Shown: piece after piece, positions 15,807 through 24,072 of the stretch
Position numbering within the stretch: the first letter of the stretch is position 1
Layout of the letters: every line of letters begins with the position of its first letter
Assembly (NCBI RefSeq): GCF_004151105.1
Contig: NZ_PHRF01000071.1
Coordinates: 1 to 44,857 of the forward strand
Source of the DNA: Streptomyces sp. L-9-10
GTDB taxonomy: Bacteria > Actinomycetota > Actinomycetes > Streptomycetales > Streptomycetaceae
Length of the DNA stretch: 44,857 nucleotides
Direction: 5' to 3'
The notes under the pieces: generated by a model
What the model was told of the DNA's origin: nothing
Database searches by the model: none
The model's input: the letters and a program-made list of their open reading frames with translations, nothing else
Position numbers and translations under genes: made by a program

Positions 15807-17459
15807 CTACAGTCTGCCTTGCCCCGGCCCGGTGGACCCCGCTTCCCCGGCTCCGCCCGAACCCCCGCTCGAACCGCCACCGGATCCGCCACCGCCGCCG
15901 GGCCCACCGCCCGGTCCTCCGCTCGTACCTCCGCCTGTCCCAGCGCCCGGTCCTCCGCTCGCACCTCCGCCGGGCCAACCGCCGCCTCCGGCCGTCCCGC
16001 CCCCGCTCCCGCCGGCCCCCGCCTCCCCTGCCAGCTGCTCCAGAGGCGGTGCGGACAGCCCGCAGTTCACCCGGCACTCGGGCTCGGTCCGGCCGGCCGC
16101 CGCCTTCGGCGTACGTACCGCCGCCCACGCGATCAGCGCGCCCACCACCAGCACCCCCGCGCAGATCGGCATCGCACGGTGGAAAGTGGCGTCGAACGCC
16201 GTCGCCGAGCGGTACGCCTCCGGGCCCGTGCCCGTCAGCAGCGGCAGGGCGGCGACCGCGAGCAGGCCCGCCGCGCGGGCCGCCGCGTTGTTGATGCCGC
16301 TGGCCAGACCCGCACGCGTGTTGTCCACGGAGGCCAGCACCGTCGCCGTCAGCGGCGCGACCAGCGTCACCATCCCCATCCCCATCACCACCAGCGCGGG
16401 CAGCACATCCGCGAGATACGAGGAGCCCAGGCCCACCCGCAGCATCAGCAGCAGCCCCGCCGCGCACAGCAGCGGCCCCACGGTGAGCGGGATCCGCGGG
16501 CCGATCCGCTCCGCCAGCGCCCCCGAGCGCGCGGAGAACAGCAGCATCAGCACGGTCGTCGGCAGCAGGGCTGCCCCCGCGCCCAGCGCCGAGTACCCGA
16601 CGACCACCTGGAGCTGGAGCGCGGCCAGGAAGAAGAACCCTCCGAACCCGGCGTAGACGCAGAGCGTCACCAGATTCACCGAGGTGAACTGGCGGGACGC
16701 GAAGATCGACAGCGGCAGCATCGGGTCCGGCCTGCGCCGCTCGACCAGCACGAAGACCACCGCGACCAGTACCCCCGCCACCCCCGACCAGACATCCTTG
16801 CCGATCAGCGCGTAGGTGATCAGCGCCAGCGCCGCCGCTCCGAGGAACGCGCCCAGCACATCGAACCGGCCGTGGTGCGCCGGATCCCGGGTCTCCGGTA
16901 CGTGCCGCAGGGCCACCGGCACGCACAGCGCGGCCAGCGGCACATTGATCAGGAACACCCAGCGCCAGCCGGGACCGTCGACCAGCCAGCCGCCGAGAAA
17001 CGGACCGATCGCCGCACCGACCCCGCCGAGCCCCGACCACACCCCGACGGCCCGTGCGCGGTCGTCCGGATGGAAGCTCGACTGGATGATCGCGAGCGAG
17101 CCCGGTACGAGCAGCGCCCCGCCCACGCCCTGGAGCGCGCGGGCGACGATCAGCACGAGGGCGTTCGGCGCGATCCCGCACAGCAGCGAGCCGCACGCGA
17201 ACCAGATGATCCCGATCACGAAGATCCGCCGTCGGCCATACCGGTCGCCGAGCGACCCGCCCAGCAGGATGAGCCCGGCCAGCGTGAGCATGTACGCGTT
17301 GACGGTCCACTGGAGGTCCGCGAGATCCGCGTTGAGGGAGTCCCCGATGTGCGGCAGCGCGACATTGACGACGGTCGAGTCCAGCAGGGCCATGGTGGAG
17401 CCGAGCACCGTCGTCAGAATGACCCAACGCCCCTTGGCGGAGGACAGCCTGATGTCCAT
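15807..17459 (-). CDS. MFS drug exporter, DHA2 (14-TM) family, with Gly-rich tail
   Basis: A proton-driven efflux pump of 550 aa. About 14 hydrophobic segments are visible. The start has the DHA2 pattern STMALLDSTVVNVALPHI, then LGDRYGRRR (motif A), the GPFLGGWLVDGPGWRWVFLI stretch (motif C to WRWxFxIN) and a second-half GALAERIGPR. The core ends around EPECRVNCGL, after which about 70 residues are almost entirely Gly/Ser/Ala/Pro (GGGASGGPGAGTGGGTSGGP and similar), an unusual cytoplasmic tail encoded by repetitive DNA. I chose ATG 17459 (GAGGA about 12 nt upstream) over a longer frame to 17525 that would run through the fbaA terminator. The substrate is unknown. Confidence 0.9.
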   Translation of the reverse strand: MDIRLSSAKGRWVILTTVLGSTMALLDSTVVNVALPHIGDSLNADLADLQWTVNAYMLTLAGLILLGGSLGDRYGRRRIFVIGIIWFACGSLLCGIAPNALVLIVARALQGVGGALLVPGSLAIIQSSFHPDDRARAVGVWSGLGGVGAAIGPFLGGWLVDGPGWRWVFLINVPLAALCVPVALRHVPETRDPAHHGRFDVLGAFLGAAALALITYALIGKDVWSGVAGVLVAVVFVLVERRRPDPMLPLSIFASRQFTSVNLVTLCVYAGFGGFFFLAALQLQVVVGYSALGAGAALLPTTVLMLLFSARSGALAERIGPRIPLTVGPLLCAAGLLLMLRVGLGSSYLADVLPALVVMGMGMVTLVAPLTATVLASVDNTRAGLASGINNAAARAAGLLAVAALPLLTGTGPEAYRSATAFDATFHRAMPICAGVLVVGALIAWAAVRTPKAAAGRTEPECRVNCGLSAPPLEQLAGEAGAGGSGGGTAGGGGWPGGGASGGPGAGTGGGTSGGPGGGPGGGGGSGGGSSGGSGGAGEAGSTGPGQGRL

Positions 17460-17514
17460 ACGGGGATCATCCTCGCCCGGAAGCCCGGTGGCGACCCGGC
17501 GAACGCCATGGCAA

Positions 17515-17544
17515 GGGCCCGGCACCGTGATGGGTGCCGGGCCC
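17515..17544 (-). terminator. fbaA terminator
   Basis: GGGCCCGGCACC (17515-17526) and GGTGCCGGGCCC (17533-17544) form a perfect 12-bp stem with a 6-nt loop, 41 nt beyond the fbaA stop. Confidence 0.85.
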
Positions 17545-17585
17545 GCCGTGCGAGTCCGCCGTACGCGGGATACCGCTCCCGCGCG

Positions 17586-18617
17586 TTACTTCAGCTTGGT
17601 GCCCGTGGAACGCAGCGCGCCGCACGCCTCGGTGACACGCTTGGCCATGCCGGCCTCGGCCAGCTTGCCCCAGGTCCGCGGGTCGTAGGTCTTCTTGGAA
17701 CCGACCTCGCCGTCGACCTTCAGCACGCCGTCGTAGTTCTTCAGCATGTGGTCCGCGACGGGCCGCGTGAAGGCGTACTGGGTGTCGGTGTCGAGGTTCA
17801 TCTTCACGACGCCGTTCTCCAGCGCGGTGGCGATCTCCTCGGCCGTGGAGCCGGAACCGCCGTGGAAGACGAAGTCGAAGGGCTGGCTGCCGGCGGCCCT
17901 GCCGTACTTCGCGGCCACGCCGTCCTGGAGGTCCTTGAGCAGCTCGGGGCGGAGCACGACATTGCCCGGCTTGTAGACGCCGTGGACATTGCCGAAGGAC
18001 GCGGCCAGCAGGTAGCGGCCCTTCTCACCGAGGCCGAGGGCCTCGGCGGTGCGCAGCGCGTCGTCGACGGTGGTGTACAGCTCGTCGTTGATCTCGTGGC
18101 TGACGCCGTCCTCCTCGCCGCCGGTCGGGGTGATCTCGACCTCAAGGATGATCTTGGCGGCGGCGGCCTTGGCGAGCAGCTCCTCGCCGATGGCCAGGTT
18201 GTCGGCGAGGGTCTCGGCGGAGCCATCCCACATGTGCGACTGGAAGAGCGGGTTGCGGCCGGCGGCGACACGCTCGGCGGAGATGTCGAGCAGCGGACGG
18301 ACGTAGGCGTCCAGCTTGTCCTTGGGACAGTGGTCCGTGTGCAGCGCGACGGTGATGTCGTACTTCGCGGCGACGATGTGCGCGAACTCGGCGAGGGCGA
18401 CCGCACCGGTCACCATGTCCTTGTTGTACTGGCCGCCCAGGAACTCCGCACCACCGGTGGACATCTGGATGATGCCGTCGCTCTCGGCCTCCGCGAAGCC
18501 ACGCAGTGCGGCGTGCAGGGTCTGGGAGGAGGTCACATTGATGGCCGGGTAGGCGAACTTGCCTGCCTTCGCCCGATCGAGCATCTCGGCGTAGACCTCG
18601 GGGGTTGCGATGGGCAT
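17586..18617 (-). CDS. fbaA: Class II fructose-bisphosphate aldolase
   Basis: The 343-aa zinc-dependent aldolase splits fructose 1,6-bisphosphate into glyceraldehyde 3-phosphate and dihydroxyacetone phosphate in glycolysis and runs in reverse in gluconeogenesis. It belongs to the longer class IIA group. Zinc and catalytic residues lie in VALHTDHCPKDKL (His93, Asp95, His96), with the further zinc and phosphate motifs ASFGNVHGVYKPGNVVL and FVFHGGSGSTAEEI. The ATG is preceded by AAGGAG at 7 nt. It is flanked downstream by its terminator and upstream by the parS-bearing hairpin, so it is a single-gene unit. Length and motifs are intact. Confidence 0.97.
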   Translation of the reverse strand: MPIATPEVYAEMLDRAKAGKFAYPAINVTSSQTLHAALRGFAEAESDGIIQMSTGGAEFLGGQYNKDMVTGAVALAEFAHIVAAKYDITVALHTDHCPKDKLDAYVRPLLDISAERVAAGRNPLFQSHMWDGSAETLADNLAIGEELLAKAAAAKIILEVEITPTGGEEDGVSHEINDELYTTVDDALRTAEALGLGEKGRYLLAASFGNVHGVYKPGNVVLRPELLKDLQDGVAAKYGRAAGSQPFDFVFHGGSGSTAEEIATALENGVVKMNLDTDTQYAFTRPVADHMLKNYDGVLKVDGEVGSKKTYDPRTWGKLAEAGMAKRVTEACGALRSTGTKLK

Positions 18618-18720
18618 CGGGCCGCTCCTTGTGATGTGCGGGTGAGAGGTGCTTGTCCCTGACCTGGGGGCGACGTCATCGTCACCCCCATCTTTCCAGA
18701 CTCCTGTACGGACTCCACCC

Positions 18721-18756
18721 GGGTCCCGGCTGTTTCACGTGAAACGGCCGGGACCC
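18721..18756 (-). terminator. pyrE terminator hairpin containing parS
   Basis: GGGTCCCGGC (18721-18730) pairs with GCCGGGACCC (18747-18756), and the inner part is itself the parS palindrome. On the minus strand it follows the pyrE stop by 15 nt. Confidence 0.75.
18732..18745. promoter_or_regulatory. parS site (ParB binding, chromosome segregation)
   Basis: GTTTCACGTGAAAC is a perfect 14-bp palindrome identical to the core of the bacterial parS consensus; with flanking bases it is TGTTTCACGTGAAACG, 15 of 16 to the classical TGTTTCACGTGAAACA. ParB loads here and spreads or condenses DNA near the origin. In Streptomyces the parS sites cluster around oriC, which agrees with the core position of this window. 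Confidence 0.9.
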
Positions 18757-18771
18757 GACGGAAAAGCCGGC

Positions 18772-19311
18772 TCAGCCGAGGCCGAGTTCATCCAGCGCGT
18801 AGACATTGAGGTACGGAAGCCCCGCCTCCGCGATCGCCGGAGCGGCCCCCCGCTCCACGATCACCGCGACCGCGACGACCTCGCCGCCGGCCTCACGTAC
18901 CGCCTCGACCGCCGTCAGCGGCGAGCCGCCCGTGGTCGAGGTGTCCTCGACCACCAGACAGCGGCGTCCCTTGACCTCCGTACCCTCGATCCGGCGCTGG
19001 AGGCCATGCGCCTTCTGCGCCTTGCGCACGACGAACGCGTCGAGCCGCTGCCCGCGCGCGGCGGCGGCGTGCAGCATCGATGTCGCCACCGGGTCGGCGC
19101 CGAGCGTCAGCCCGCCGACGCAGTCGAAGTCCAGATCGGCGGTGGCGTCGAGCATGACCTGACCGACCAGCGGTGCGGCATGACCGTCCAGCGTGATCCG
19201 GCGCAGGTCGATGTACCAGTCGGCCTCAAGCCCCGAGGAGAGGGTCACCCTGCCGTGCACCACGGCCTTGTCCTTGATCAGTTGCAGCAGCTCAGCCCGT
19301 ACGTCAGTCAT
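18772..19311 (-). CDS. pyrE: Orotate phosphoribosyltransferase
   Basis: The 179-aa enzyme transfers phosphoribose from PRPP to orotate, giving OMP in pyrimidine synthesis. Motifs: VTLSSGLEADWYIDLRR near the N-terminus (orotate site), VVRKAQKAHGLQRRIEG (flexible loop with catalytic lysines) and the PRPP loop CLVVEDTSTTGGSPLTAV. I use ATG 19311 (MTDVRAELL), which matches the usual start; an ATG two codons upstream (19317) is also possible, and AGGAG lies somewhat far (13 nt) from that one. It follows the aldose epimerase gene by about 20 nt on the same strand, with the ribosome site touching that gene's stop codon, so the two are likely co-transcribed. Confidence 0.95.
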   Translation of the reverse strand: MTDVRAELLQLIKDKAVVHGRVTLSSGLEADWYIDLRRITLDGHAAPLVGQVMLDATADLDFDCVGGLTLGADPVATSMLHAAAARGQRLDAFVVRKAQKAHGLQRRIEGTEVKGRRCLVVEDTSTTGGSPLTAVEAVREAGGEVVAVAVIVERGAAPAIAEAGLPYLNVYALDELGLG

Positions 19312-19334
19312 GGCCATGAGCTTAAGTGTTCTCC

Positions 19335-20129
19335 TCAGAGTCGCTGCCAGCGCCAGGTCGCGGCGATCTCCAGCGGCTCCACGGGGGTGACCAGCCGGGG
19401 CGCCGTATTGAGCCCGTTCGGCGGGCCCGACTGCGGCTCCACACAGACCGCCTCCGCCTGCTCGTCGTAGACGACGACCCACTCGGCGCGGCTCGTGATC
19501 TTCAGCTCCAGCTGCTCGGGCCAGGTCAGGGTCACATCGACACCGTCGGGCATCCCGAAGCAGTCGTCCCACGGCCCGGGGCGCGGTGTGATCCGGCGGC
19601 CGGTGGGCAGATGGTCGGCTCCGCGCTCCTCCTGCCAGGCCGGGTCGAAGTCGACGCGCGCGTCGCTCTCTCCCAGATTGCGCAGAAACCACGGGTGCCA
19701 GCCGGCCTGCGCCGGGAAGGACGTGTCGTACGTCTCCACCCCGAGCCCGAGCGTCAGCGCGTCCTCGGTCAGCTCGAAGGTCTGGGTCACCCTGCCGCTG
19801 TACGGCCAGGGATCGACGAGGTCATACGTGAACACCGCCTCGCTCCCGGCCACCCGCGCGGTACGCCAGGCCGTGTCCCGGCCGGTGCCATGGATCGCGT
19901 GCGGCGGGGAGTTGAGCGGCATCTGATGGACGACCCCGCCGTTACGGAACTGGCCGTTCTCGATCCGCCCGCACCACGGCACCATCGGGAAGCAGCCGTA
20001 CCGCTCGCCCTGGCGCAGCAGTTCGGTCCCGCCGATGCGCAGACTGCTGATCCGGCAGCCGTTCGCCGGAGTGATGGTCAACTCGGCGTCGCCCGCCGCC
20101 AGTCGGATGCTCTCTTCGCTGCTACTCAC
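19335..20129 (-). CDS. Aldose 1-epimerase (galactose mutarotase-like)
   Basis: The 264-aa enzyme interconverts alpha and beta anomers of hexoses or hexose phosphates. Substrate and catalytic residues typical of the GalM fold are visible: YGCFPMVPWCGRIENGQF, the His of PPHAIHGTGRDTAW (77/80), GWHPWFLR with His145 as the general acid and CVEPQSGPPN with Glu231 as the base. The start is GTG at 20129 without a ribosome site; TAGTGT lies exactly 6 nt upstream and overlaps the stop codon of the preceding gene, so this may be an internal leaderless promoter. Substrate preference cannot be told from sequence. Confidence 0.92.
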   Translation of the reverse strand: MSSSEESIRLAAGDAELTITPANGCRISSLRIGGTELLRQGERYGCFPMVPWCGRIENGQFRNGGVVHQMPLNSPPHAIHGTGRDTAWRTARVAGSEAVFTYDLVDPWPYSGRVTQTFELTEDALTLGLGVETYDTSFPAQAGWHPWFLRNLGESDARVDFDPAWQEERGADHLPTGRRITPRPGPWDDCFGMPDGVDVTLTWPEQLELKITSRAEWVVVYDEQAEAVCVEPQSGPPNGLNTAPRLVTPVEPLEIAATWRWQRL

Positions 20130-20135
20130 ACCACG

Positions 20136-20141
20136 ACACTA
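20136..20141 (-). promoter_or_regulatory. Possible internal -10 element before the epimerase gene
   Basis: TAGTGT on the minus strand ends 6 nt before the GTG and includes the TAG stop of the upstream gene. No Shine-Dalgarno sequence is present. Confidence 0.3.
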
Positions 20142-20894
20142 CTTGCGCCGACGCAGTGCCCGTCCGACCACCACGGCGGAGGCGAGCGCGAGCGCGGCGG
20201 CGGGCGCGACCCAGCGCAGCGTGGCCCGCGCGCCACCGGCGTCGGGCGCGGGCACGGGCGCGTAACGCCCACGCGGCGGCGCGTGATCCACTTCCTCCGC
20301 GCTGCGCCCGATCATGGTGCGGCGGGCATGCGCGGCCTCGGCCGGCGGCTCGTCCGGAATGATGAAGTCCCCCTCACCGGAAACGGTCTCCCCGCCGAGC
20401 GTGAGCGCCGACGGCTCGGGTCCGAACTCCGGCAGCTCCTCCGCCACGGGCACGATGTCCTCCGGGGGCTCCGTCTCCTCCCCCAGCCGCGCGACGAAAC
20501 GGTCCAGCAGCCGACGCGCCGCGGCGGTCGTCGTCTCGGCGGGCACCTCCGCGAGCCGCCCCTCCGAACGCGAGCCGCCGGTGAACGCGAGCGTCGTACC
20601 GTCCGGCGTCTCCATCAGCCGCACGGTGAGCGTCAACTTGGCGGAGCCCGTACCGCGGACCTCCACGCCCTCGCCCTCCACCTCGAAGACACCGTCCCGC
20701 TCGGCGAGCGTGAGCGCGCCGCGGTAGGTGATCGTGTGGCCGCCGATCCGCACCTTCATCCGGCCGGAGAGCGGCCCGGCCGACTCCTCCGCGTCGTGCT
20801 GAAGTCCGGGCACACAACGGGCGACTCGGACAGGGTCCGCGAGCGCCTGCCGAAGAGCCTCCGCCGTCACCGGAACGAACACCTCATGCTCCAT
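20139..20894 (-). CDS. CoxG-like SRPBCC protein with C-terminal membrane anchor
   Basis: The 251-aa protein begins with an SRPBCC/CoxG-type ligand-binding domain of about 150 aa (EHEVFVPVTAEALRQALADP, CVPGLQHDAE, GRMKVRIGGHTITYRG, ending with DRFVARLGEE). It is followed by an acidic linker (about 160-225) and a single C-terminal helix (VAPAAALALASAVVVG) with a basic tail (RALRRRK), so the domain sits in the cytoplasm on the membrane. Family members help load or organise membrane-bound CO-dehydrogenase-like enzymes, but no such genes are nearby, so the role is unknown. The true start is ATG 20894; the open frame to 21086 runs into the repeat region. TACGCT lies 8 nt upstream. Confidence 0.82.
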   Translation of the reverse strand: MEHEVFVPVTAEALRQALADPVRVARCVPGLQHDAEESAGPLSGRMKVRIGGHTITYRGALTLAERDGVFEVEGEGVEVRGTGSAKLTLTVRLMETPDGTTLAFTGGSRSEGRLAEVPAETTTAAARRLLDRFVARLGEETEPPEDIVPVAEELPEFGPEPSALTLGGETVSGEGDFIIPDEPPAEAAHARRTMIGRSAEEVDHAPPRGRYAPVPAPDAGGARATLRWVAPAAALALASAVVVGRALRRRK

Positions 20895-21031
20895 AACCCC
20901 CGAGCGTAGCCCCGTTCGCCTCCCAACGGTGCGCCTCCGGCGGGGGTGGGGGTAGGGGTGCGCCTCGGCGGGGGCCGGTTTTCGTGTGCGGGTTGTTGCC
21001 GGGGTGCGCTCCGGGCCTCGCGCCCGGGACT

Positions 21032-21097
21032 GCATGATGTACGGCGCGACTCCGGCCAGTCGATGGTTCGGGCGTCCGTGCGCCACACATCACGCTC
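21032..21097 (+). repeat. Hairpin-forming repeat, left copy (inverted relative to the right copy)
   Basis: This unit of about 65 bp runs from GCATGATGTACGGCGCGACT to GCGCCACACATCACGC. It is itself an imperfect palindrome (GATGT-N2-GGCGC against GCGCC-N2-ACATC) and occurs again, inverted, at 21383-21447. Identity between the copies is roughly 90 percent by eye. Confidence 0.85.
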
Positions 21098-21382
21098 TAC
21101 GTCCCGGACACGACCCCTGCGCGCCCCCCTTCACCGCCCGCACAAGCGACCCGGCCGTGCGCGAGGGTGGGCGGGGGAGGCGGCGGCACCCTCCCGCATC
21201 CGGCCAGGGTGGCGAGTGGCGGAGTCCACCGGACCGCACCAACCCGCTCACCCCGCCGGGGCGGCGATTGGCGGGGCCACCGGGCCGCACTCGCCCCCAC
21301 ACCCCCACCAGGTCGGCGGGTTGTGGGGGACCACCGGCGGGAGGGGGTCGGGGGCGCAGGAGGTGCGTGTCCGGACACTGAA

Positions 21383-21447
21383 GCGTGATGTGTGGCGCAC
21401 GGACGCCCGAACCATCGACGTGCCAGAGTCGCGCCGTACATCATGCC
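21383..21447 (-). repeat. Hairpin-forming repeat, right copy
   Basis: This is the inverted partner of the unit at 21032-21097; the similarity extends outward to GTCCGGACAC-like flanks near 21370 and 21110. The two copies enclose about 285 bp with no convincing gene. The rest of 20895-21551 is GC-rich with short C and G runs and no promoter that I can point to. Confidence 0.85.
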
Positions 21448-21551
21448 GTCCGGACATGTACCTCCGGAGCCCCCGGACCCCGGCCCACGACAACGCAACC
21501 GCAACCCGGCGACCACACCCTCCACCACGACCCCCCGCCGGAAGGCGACCG

Positions 21552-23165
21552 TCACCCCCCGTACCGCGGATGCACCAGCGTCGACGCCGGCAGCCCCCGC
21601 ACCCTCGTCCGCTCCACCCCTCTCGCCCCCGCCATCAGCGCCGCCCCCTCCAACGACCGCAGCCTCGGCGCGTCCCGCGCCAGACCCAGCCTCGGGCTCG
21701 CGCCCACCGTCGCCAGGTCGAACCCCCAGTCGCTCACGGCCGGCGTGCCGTCCTTGACCCGGTCGGGGCCCGCCGCGAACCCCGACGGCCACCCCGTCGC
21801 GTGGTACGGCGTGGTCCCGAACCCGGCCGCCCGCAACGTCGCGTCCACCGTCCAGTACGTATGCCGCTGCGTCGCCGGCGACCCCGCGTGCACCGCCAGC
21901 CGCCCGCCGTCCGCCAGCACGCGCGTGGCCAGGCCGTAGAACTCCTCGGAGTACAGCTTCGTACTCGCCGTGACGCCGGGATTCGGCAGATCCGAGATCA
22001 CCACGTCGTACGGCCCGCCCCGGACGCCTCCGGCGTCCACACCGCGCAGCCACGTGAACGCGTCCGCGTACACCGTCCGCACCCGCCCGTCCCCGTACGC
22101 CTCCCCGTTCAGCTCCCGCAGCGCGGGATCCGTGCGGGCCAGCCGGGCGACGCCCGGGTCCAGCTCGACCACCGTGACCTCGCGGACGTCCCCGTACCGC
22201 AGGACCTCACGCGCGGCCAGCCCGTCGCCCCCGCCCAGGATCAGCACCCGCGTGTGCGGCCCGAGCATCGCGGGATGCACCAGCGCCTCGTGGTAGCGGA
22301 ACTCGTCGCGCGCGCTGACCCTCAGCCGCCCGTCGAGATACAGCTCCAGCGGCCCGCTCCGTCCTCCCGTGATGACGACGTCCTGGACGTCGGTATGGAT
22401 GGCGACCCGCACCTGCTCGCCGTAGACCGCCCGCCGCGCGGCCCGTTCGAAGTCGTCCACCAGGACGGCCGCCGTGGCGAGGAGGGCCAGCACCAGGACG
22501 TTGACCGTCACCAGCACCCAGCGTGAGCGCGACGTCAGATCGCGCCGGAAGAGCCAGAGCACCAGCCCGCCCCCCGCCACCGCGTTCACCGCGCCCGTCA
22601 GCAGCGCGCCCGTCAGCTGTCCCAGCCAGGGCAGCAGCAGGAACGGGAAGGCCAGCCCGCCGACGAGCGCGCCCACATAGTCGGCCGCGAAGAGATCCGC
22701 GACCGTTCCCTCCGCGTCCTGCCGGGAGAACCGCTGGATGAGCGACATCAGCAGCGGAATCTCGGCGCCGATGAGGATGCCGGTGGCCAGCGAGAAGCCG
22801 ACGAGGGCGTAGCGGGACTCCCCCAGCCATATGAAGCTCGCGTACAGCACCAGCGCGGAGGAACCTCCGAGCAGCGCCAACGCCGCTTCCAGCAGCCCGA
22901 ATCCGAACGCGGCACGGCAGCGCAGCCGCTTGGCGAGCAGCGAGCCGACGCCCATGGCGAAGACCATCACCGAGAGGACGACCGAGGCCTGCGTGACGGA
23001 GTCCCCGATCAGGTACGAGGCGAGCGCGACCAGCTCCAGCTCGTACACCAGCCCGCACGCGGCGCAGATGAAGACCACGGTGAGGATCAGGTAACGCCCC
23101 GCGTCCGCGCGCACGGGAAGCCGCGCGCCACCTCGTGGCGGCGAGGACACGGACTGCTCGATCAT
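21552..23165 (-). CDS. Membrane-bound spermidine synthase-like aminopropyltransferase
   Basis: The 537-aa protein is a fusion of an N-terminal membrane half (about seven helices within residues 25-235, starting YLILTVVFICAACGLVYELE) and a C-terminal spermidine-synthase-like Rossmann domain. The cofactor loop is VLILGGGDGLAAREVLRYGD, the acidic ribose ligand lies in VTVVELDPGVARLA, and the region that should carry the catalytic DxPDP-type motif reads VVISDLPNPGVTASTKLYSEEFY. It would transfer an aminopropyl or similar group from decarboxylated SAM, or it may methylate or modify a membrane substrate. DUF2617 lies 54 nt upstream on the same strand; such pairing is common in actinobacteria. The gene-free repeat region follows. 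Confidence 0.88.
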   Translation of the reverse strand: MIEQSVSSPPRGGARLPVRADAGRYLILTVVFICAACGLVYELELVALASYLIGDSVTQASVVLSVMVFAMGVGSLLAKRLRCRAAFGFGLLEAALALLGGSSALVLYASFIWLGESRYALVGFSLATGILIGAEIPLLMSLIQRFSRQDAEGTVADLFAADYVGALVGGLAFPFLLLPWLGQLTGALLTGAVNAVAGGGLVLWLFRRDLTSRSRWVLVTVNVLVLALLATAAVLVDDFERAARRAVYGEQVRVAIHTDVQDVVITGGRSGPLELYLDGRLRVSARDEFRYHEALVHPAMLGPHTRVLILGGGDGLAAREVLRYGDVREVTVVELDPGVARLARTDPALRELNGEAYGDGRVRTVYADAFTWLRGVDAGGVRGGPYDVVISDLPNPGVTASTKLYSEEFYGLATRVLADGGRLAVHAGSPATQRHTYWTVDATLRAAGFGTTPYHATGWPSGFAAGPDRVKDGTPAVSDWGFDLATVGASPRLGLARDAPRLRSLEGAALMAGARGVERTRVRGLPASTLVHPRYGG

Positions 23166-23219
23166 GTTCGTAACGCTACGTCACGAATTCATTGCGGTTT
23201 GTCACCCACACGGGTGCAT

Positions 23220-23738
23220 CTACAGCACCGCAGGCATACGGACCCCTACCCGCGTCCGAGTGACGACCAGGCGGCCTTCCTGTGGATACGCATGCCAGGT
23301 ACGCCAGCGGACCTGGCCTCCGTCGCGCAGCGCCAGCATCGCGGTGAAGGCGTTCGGGGCGCCGGGGAATGTCCCCGCCAATCCGTTCGGGTGGTCGGCG
23401 ACCAGTGCGAGCAGTTCCTGCGCGCGCCCGGCGAACGAGCCCTGGGAGAGCGTCTCGACGCGCGCGGCGAATTCGTACTCCCAGTCCCCGAGCCGTTTGG
23501 AGACACCGAGCGGCAGCGGTGTGCTGCTGCCCGGGATACAGGCGACGGTCTCGGAGCAGGTGCCCCGCTCCTCCTCCAGAATCACCTGGTGAGAGGCGCC
23601 GAGCAGCCTCAGCTGGAGCCCGGCGCCCGCGAGATCGAGGTCGAGGACGGCCAGGGCGGGGACCGGCTCCCGGCCCAACGCCCAGGCCAGATCAGCGGCG
23701 CGGGTGTCGGTGTAGGCGGTATTGAGGGTGGTGAGCAT
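23220..23738 (-). CDS. DUF2617 family protein
   Basis: The 172-aa soluble protein matches DUF2617 in length and motifs: LTTLNTAYTDTRAADLAWAL, a central LRLLGASHQVILE strand, LPLGVSKRLGDWEYEFAARV, and WRTWHAYPQEGRLVVTRTRV at the C-terminus. The biochemical role is unknown; it is habitually found beside the membrane aminopropyltransferase as here, so it may act on the same substrate. Start ATG 23738 has CGGAG 6-7 nt upstream; an ATG five codons earlier is less well placed. Confidence 0.87.
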   Translation of the reverse strand: MLTTLNTAYTDTRAADLAWALGREPVPALAVLDLDLAGAGLQLRLLGASHQVILEEERGTCSETVACIPGSSTPLPLGVSKRLGDWEYEFAARVETLSQGSFAGRAQELLALVADHPNGLAGTFPGAPNAFTAMLALRDGGQVRWRTWHAYPQEGRLVVTRTRVGVRMPAVL

Positions 23739-24072
23739 GGGTCGGCTCCGCAAACACGCTTGACGGGTGAACCGGGGATGTCCCGGACGATGAGCGAGTG
23801 GCTTGTGGGGGGAGATCGCCTGCTCGGTTCCGTATCAGGCCCGAGGGCTGGAAGCTCTCAACAGCGAGGGAATCACGAAGTACGCGACGCTCACAGTGTT
23901 TTTACCCAACTTGAAGGGGTTTCCATCCCCCCGGGGGCCCAAGGGTTCAACTGTTCAACCGAAAACGGGCGGTGAGAGCCGCCGGAACGGTCAGTTCCCT
24001 CAACACGGAGATGCCCGGCGGGAGTTCGTTCCCCGCCGGGCACCATCCTGACAGCGGATCAGCTGCCCCGTG
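23739..24072. other. Gene-free stretch of 334 bp
   Basis: It holds the promoter side of the DUF2617 gene and, at 24012-24042, the terminator of the small Cys-rich gene. A local AT-richer patch (around 23868-23965) contains TTTTTACCCAACTTG. I see no coding signal or RNA gene. Confidence 0.6.
24012..24042 (-). terminator. Terminator of the small Gly/Cys-rich gene
   Basis: TGCCCGGCGGG (24012-24022) and CCCGCCGGGCA (24032-24042) form a perfect 11-bp stem around a 9-nt loop, 31 nt past the stop at 24073. Confidence 0.8.

Noticed and set aside
15279..18662. A 1,127-codon open frame on the + strand opposite DUF3151, the MFS gene and fbaA
   Set aside because: It is an antisense shadow of high-GC genes: the composition is Arg/Pro-rich without domains, and real genes with strong motifs lie on the other strand.
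20884..21508. Short open frames starting MMCGARTPEPST on both sides of the inverted repeat
   Set aside because: Their similarity is explained by the DNA repeat itself; they lack ribosome sites and diverge at once outside the repeat.
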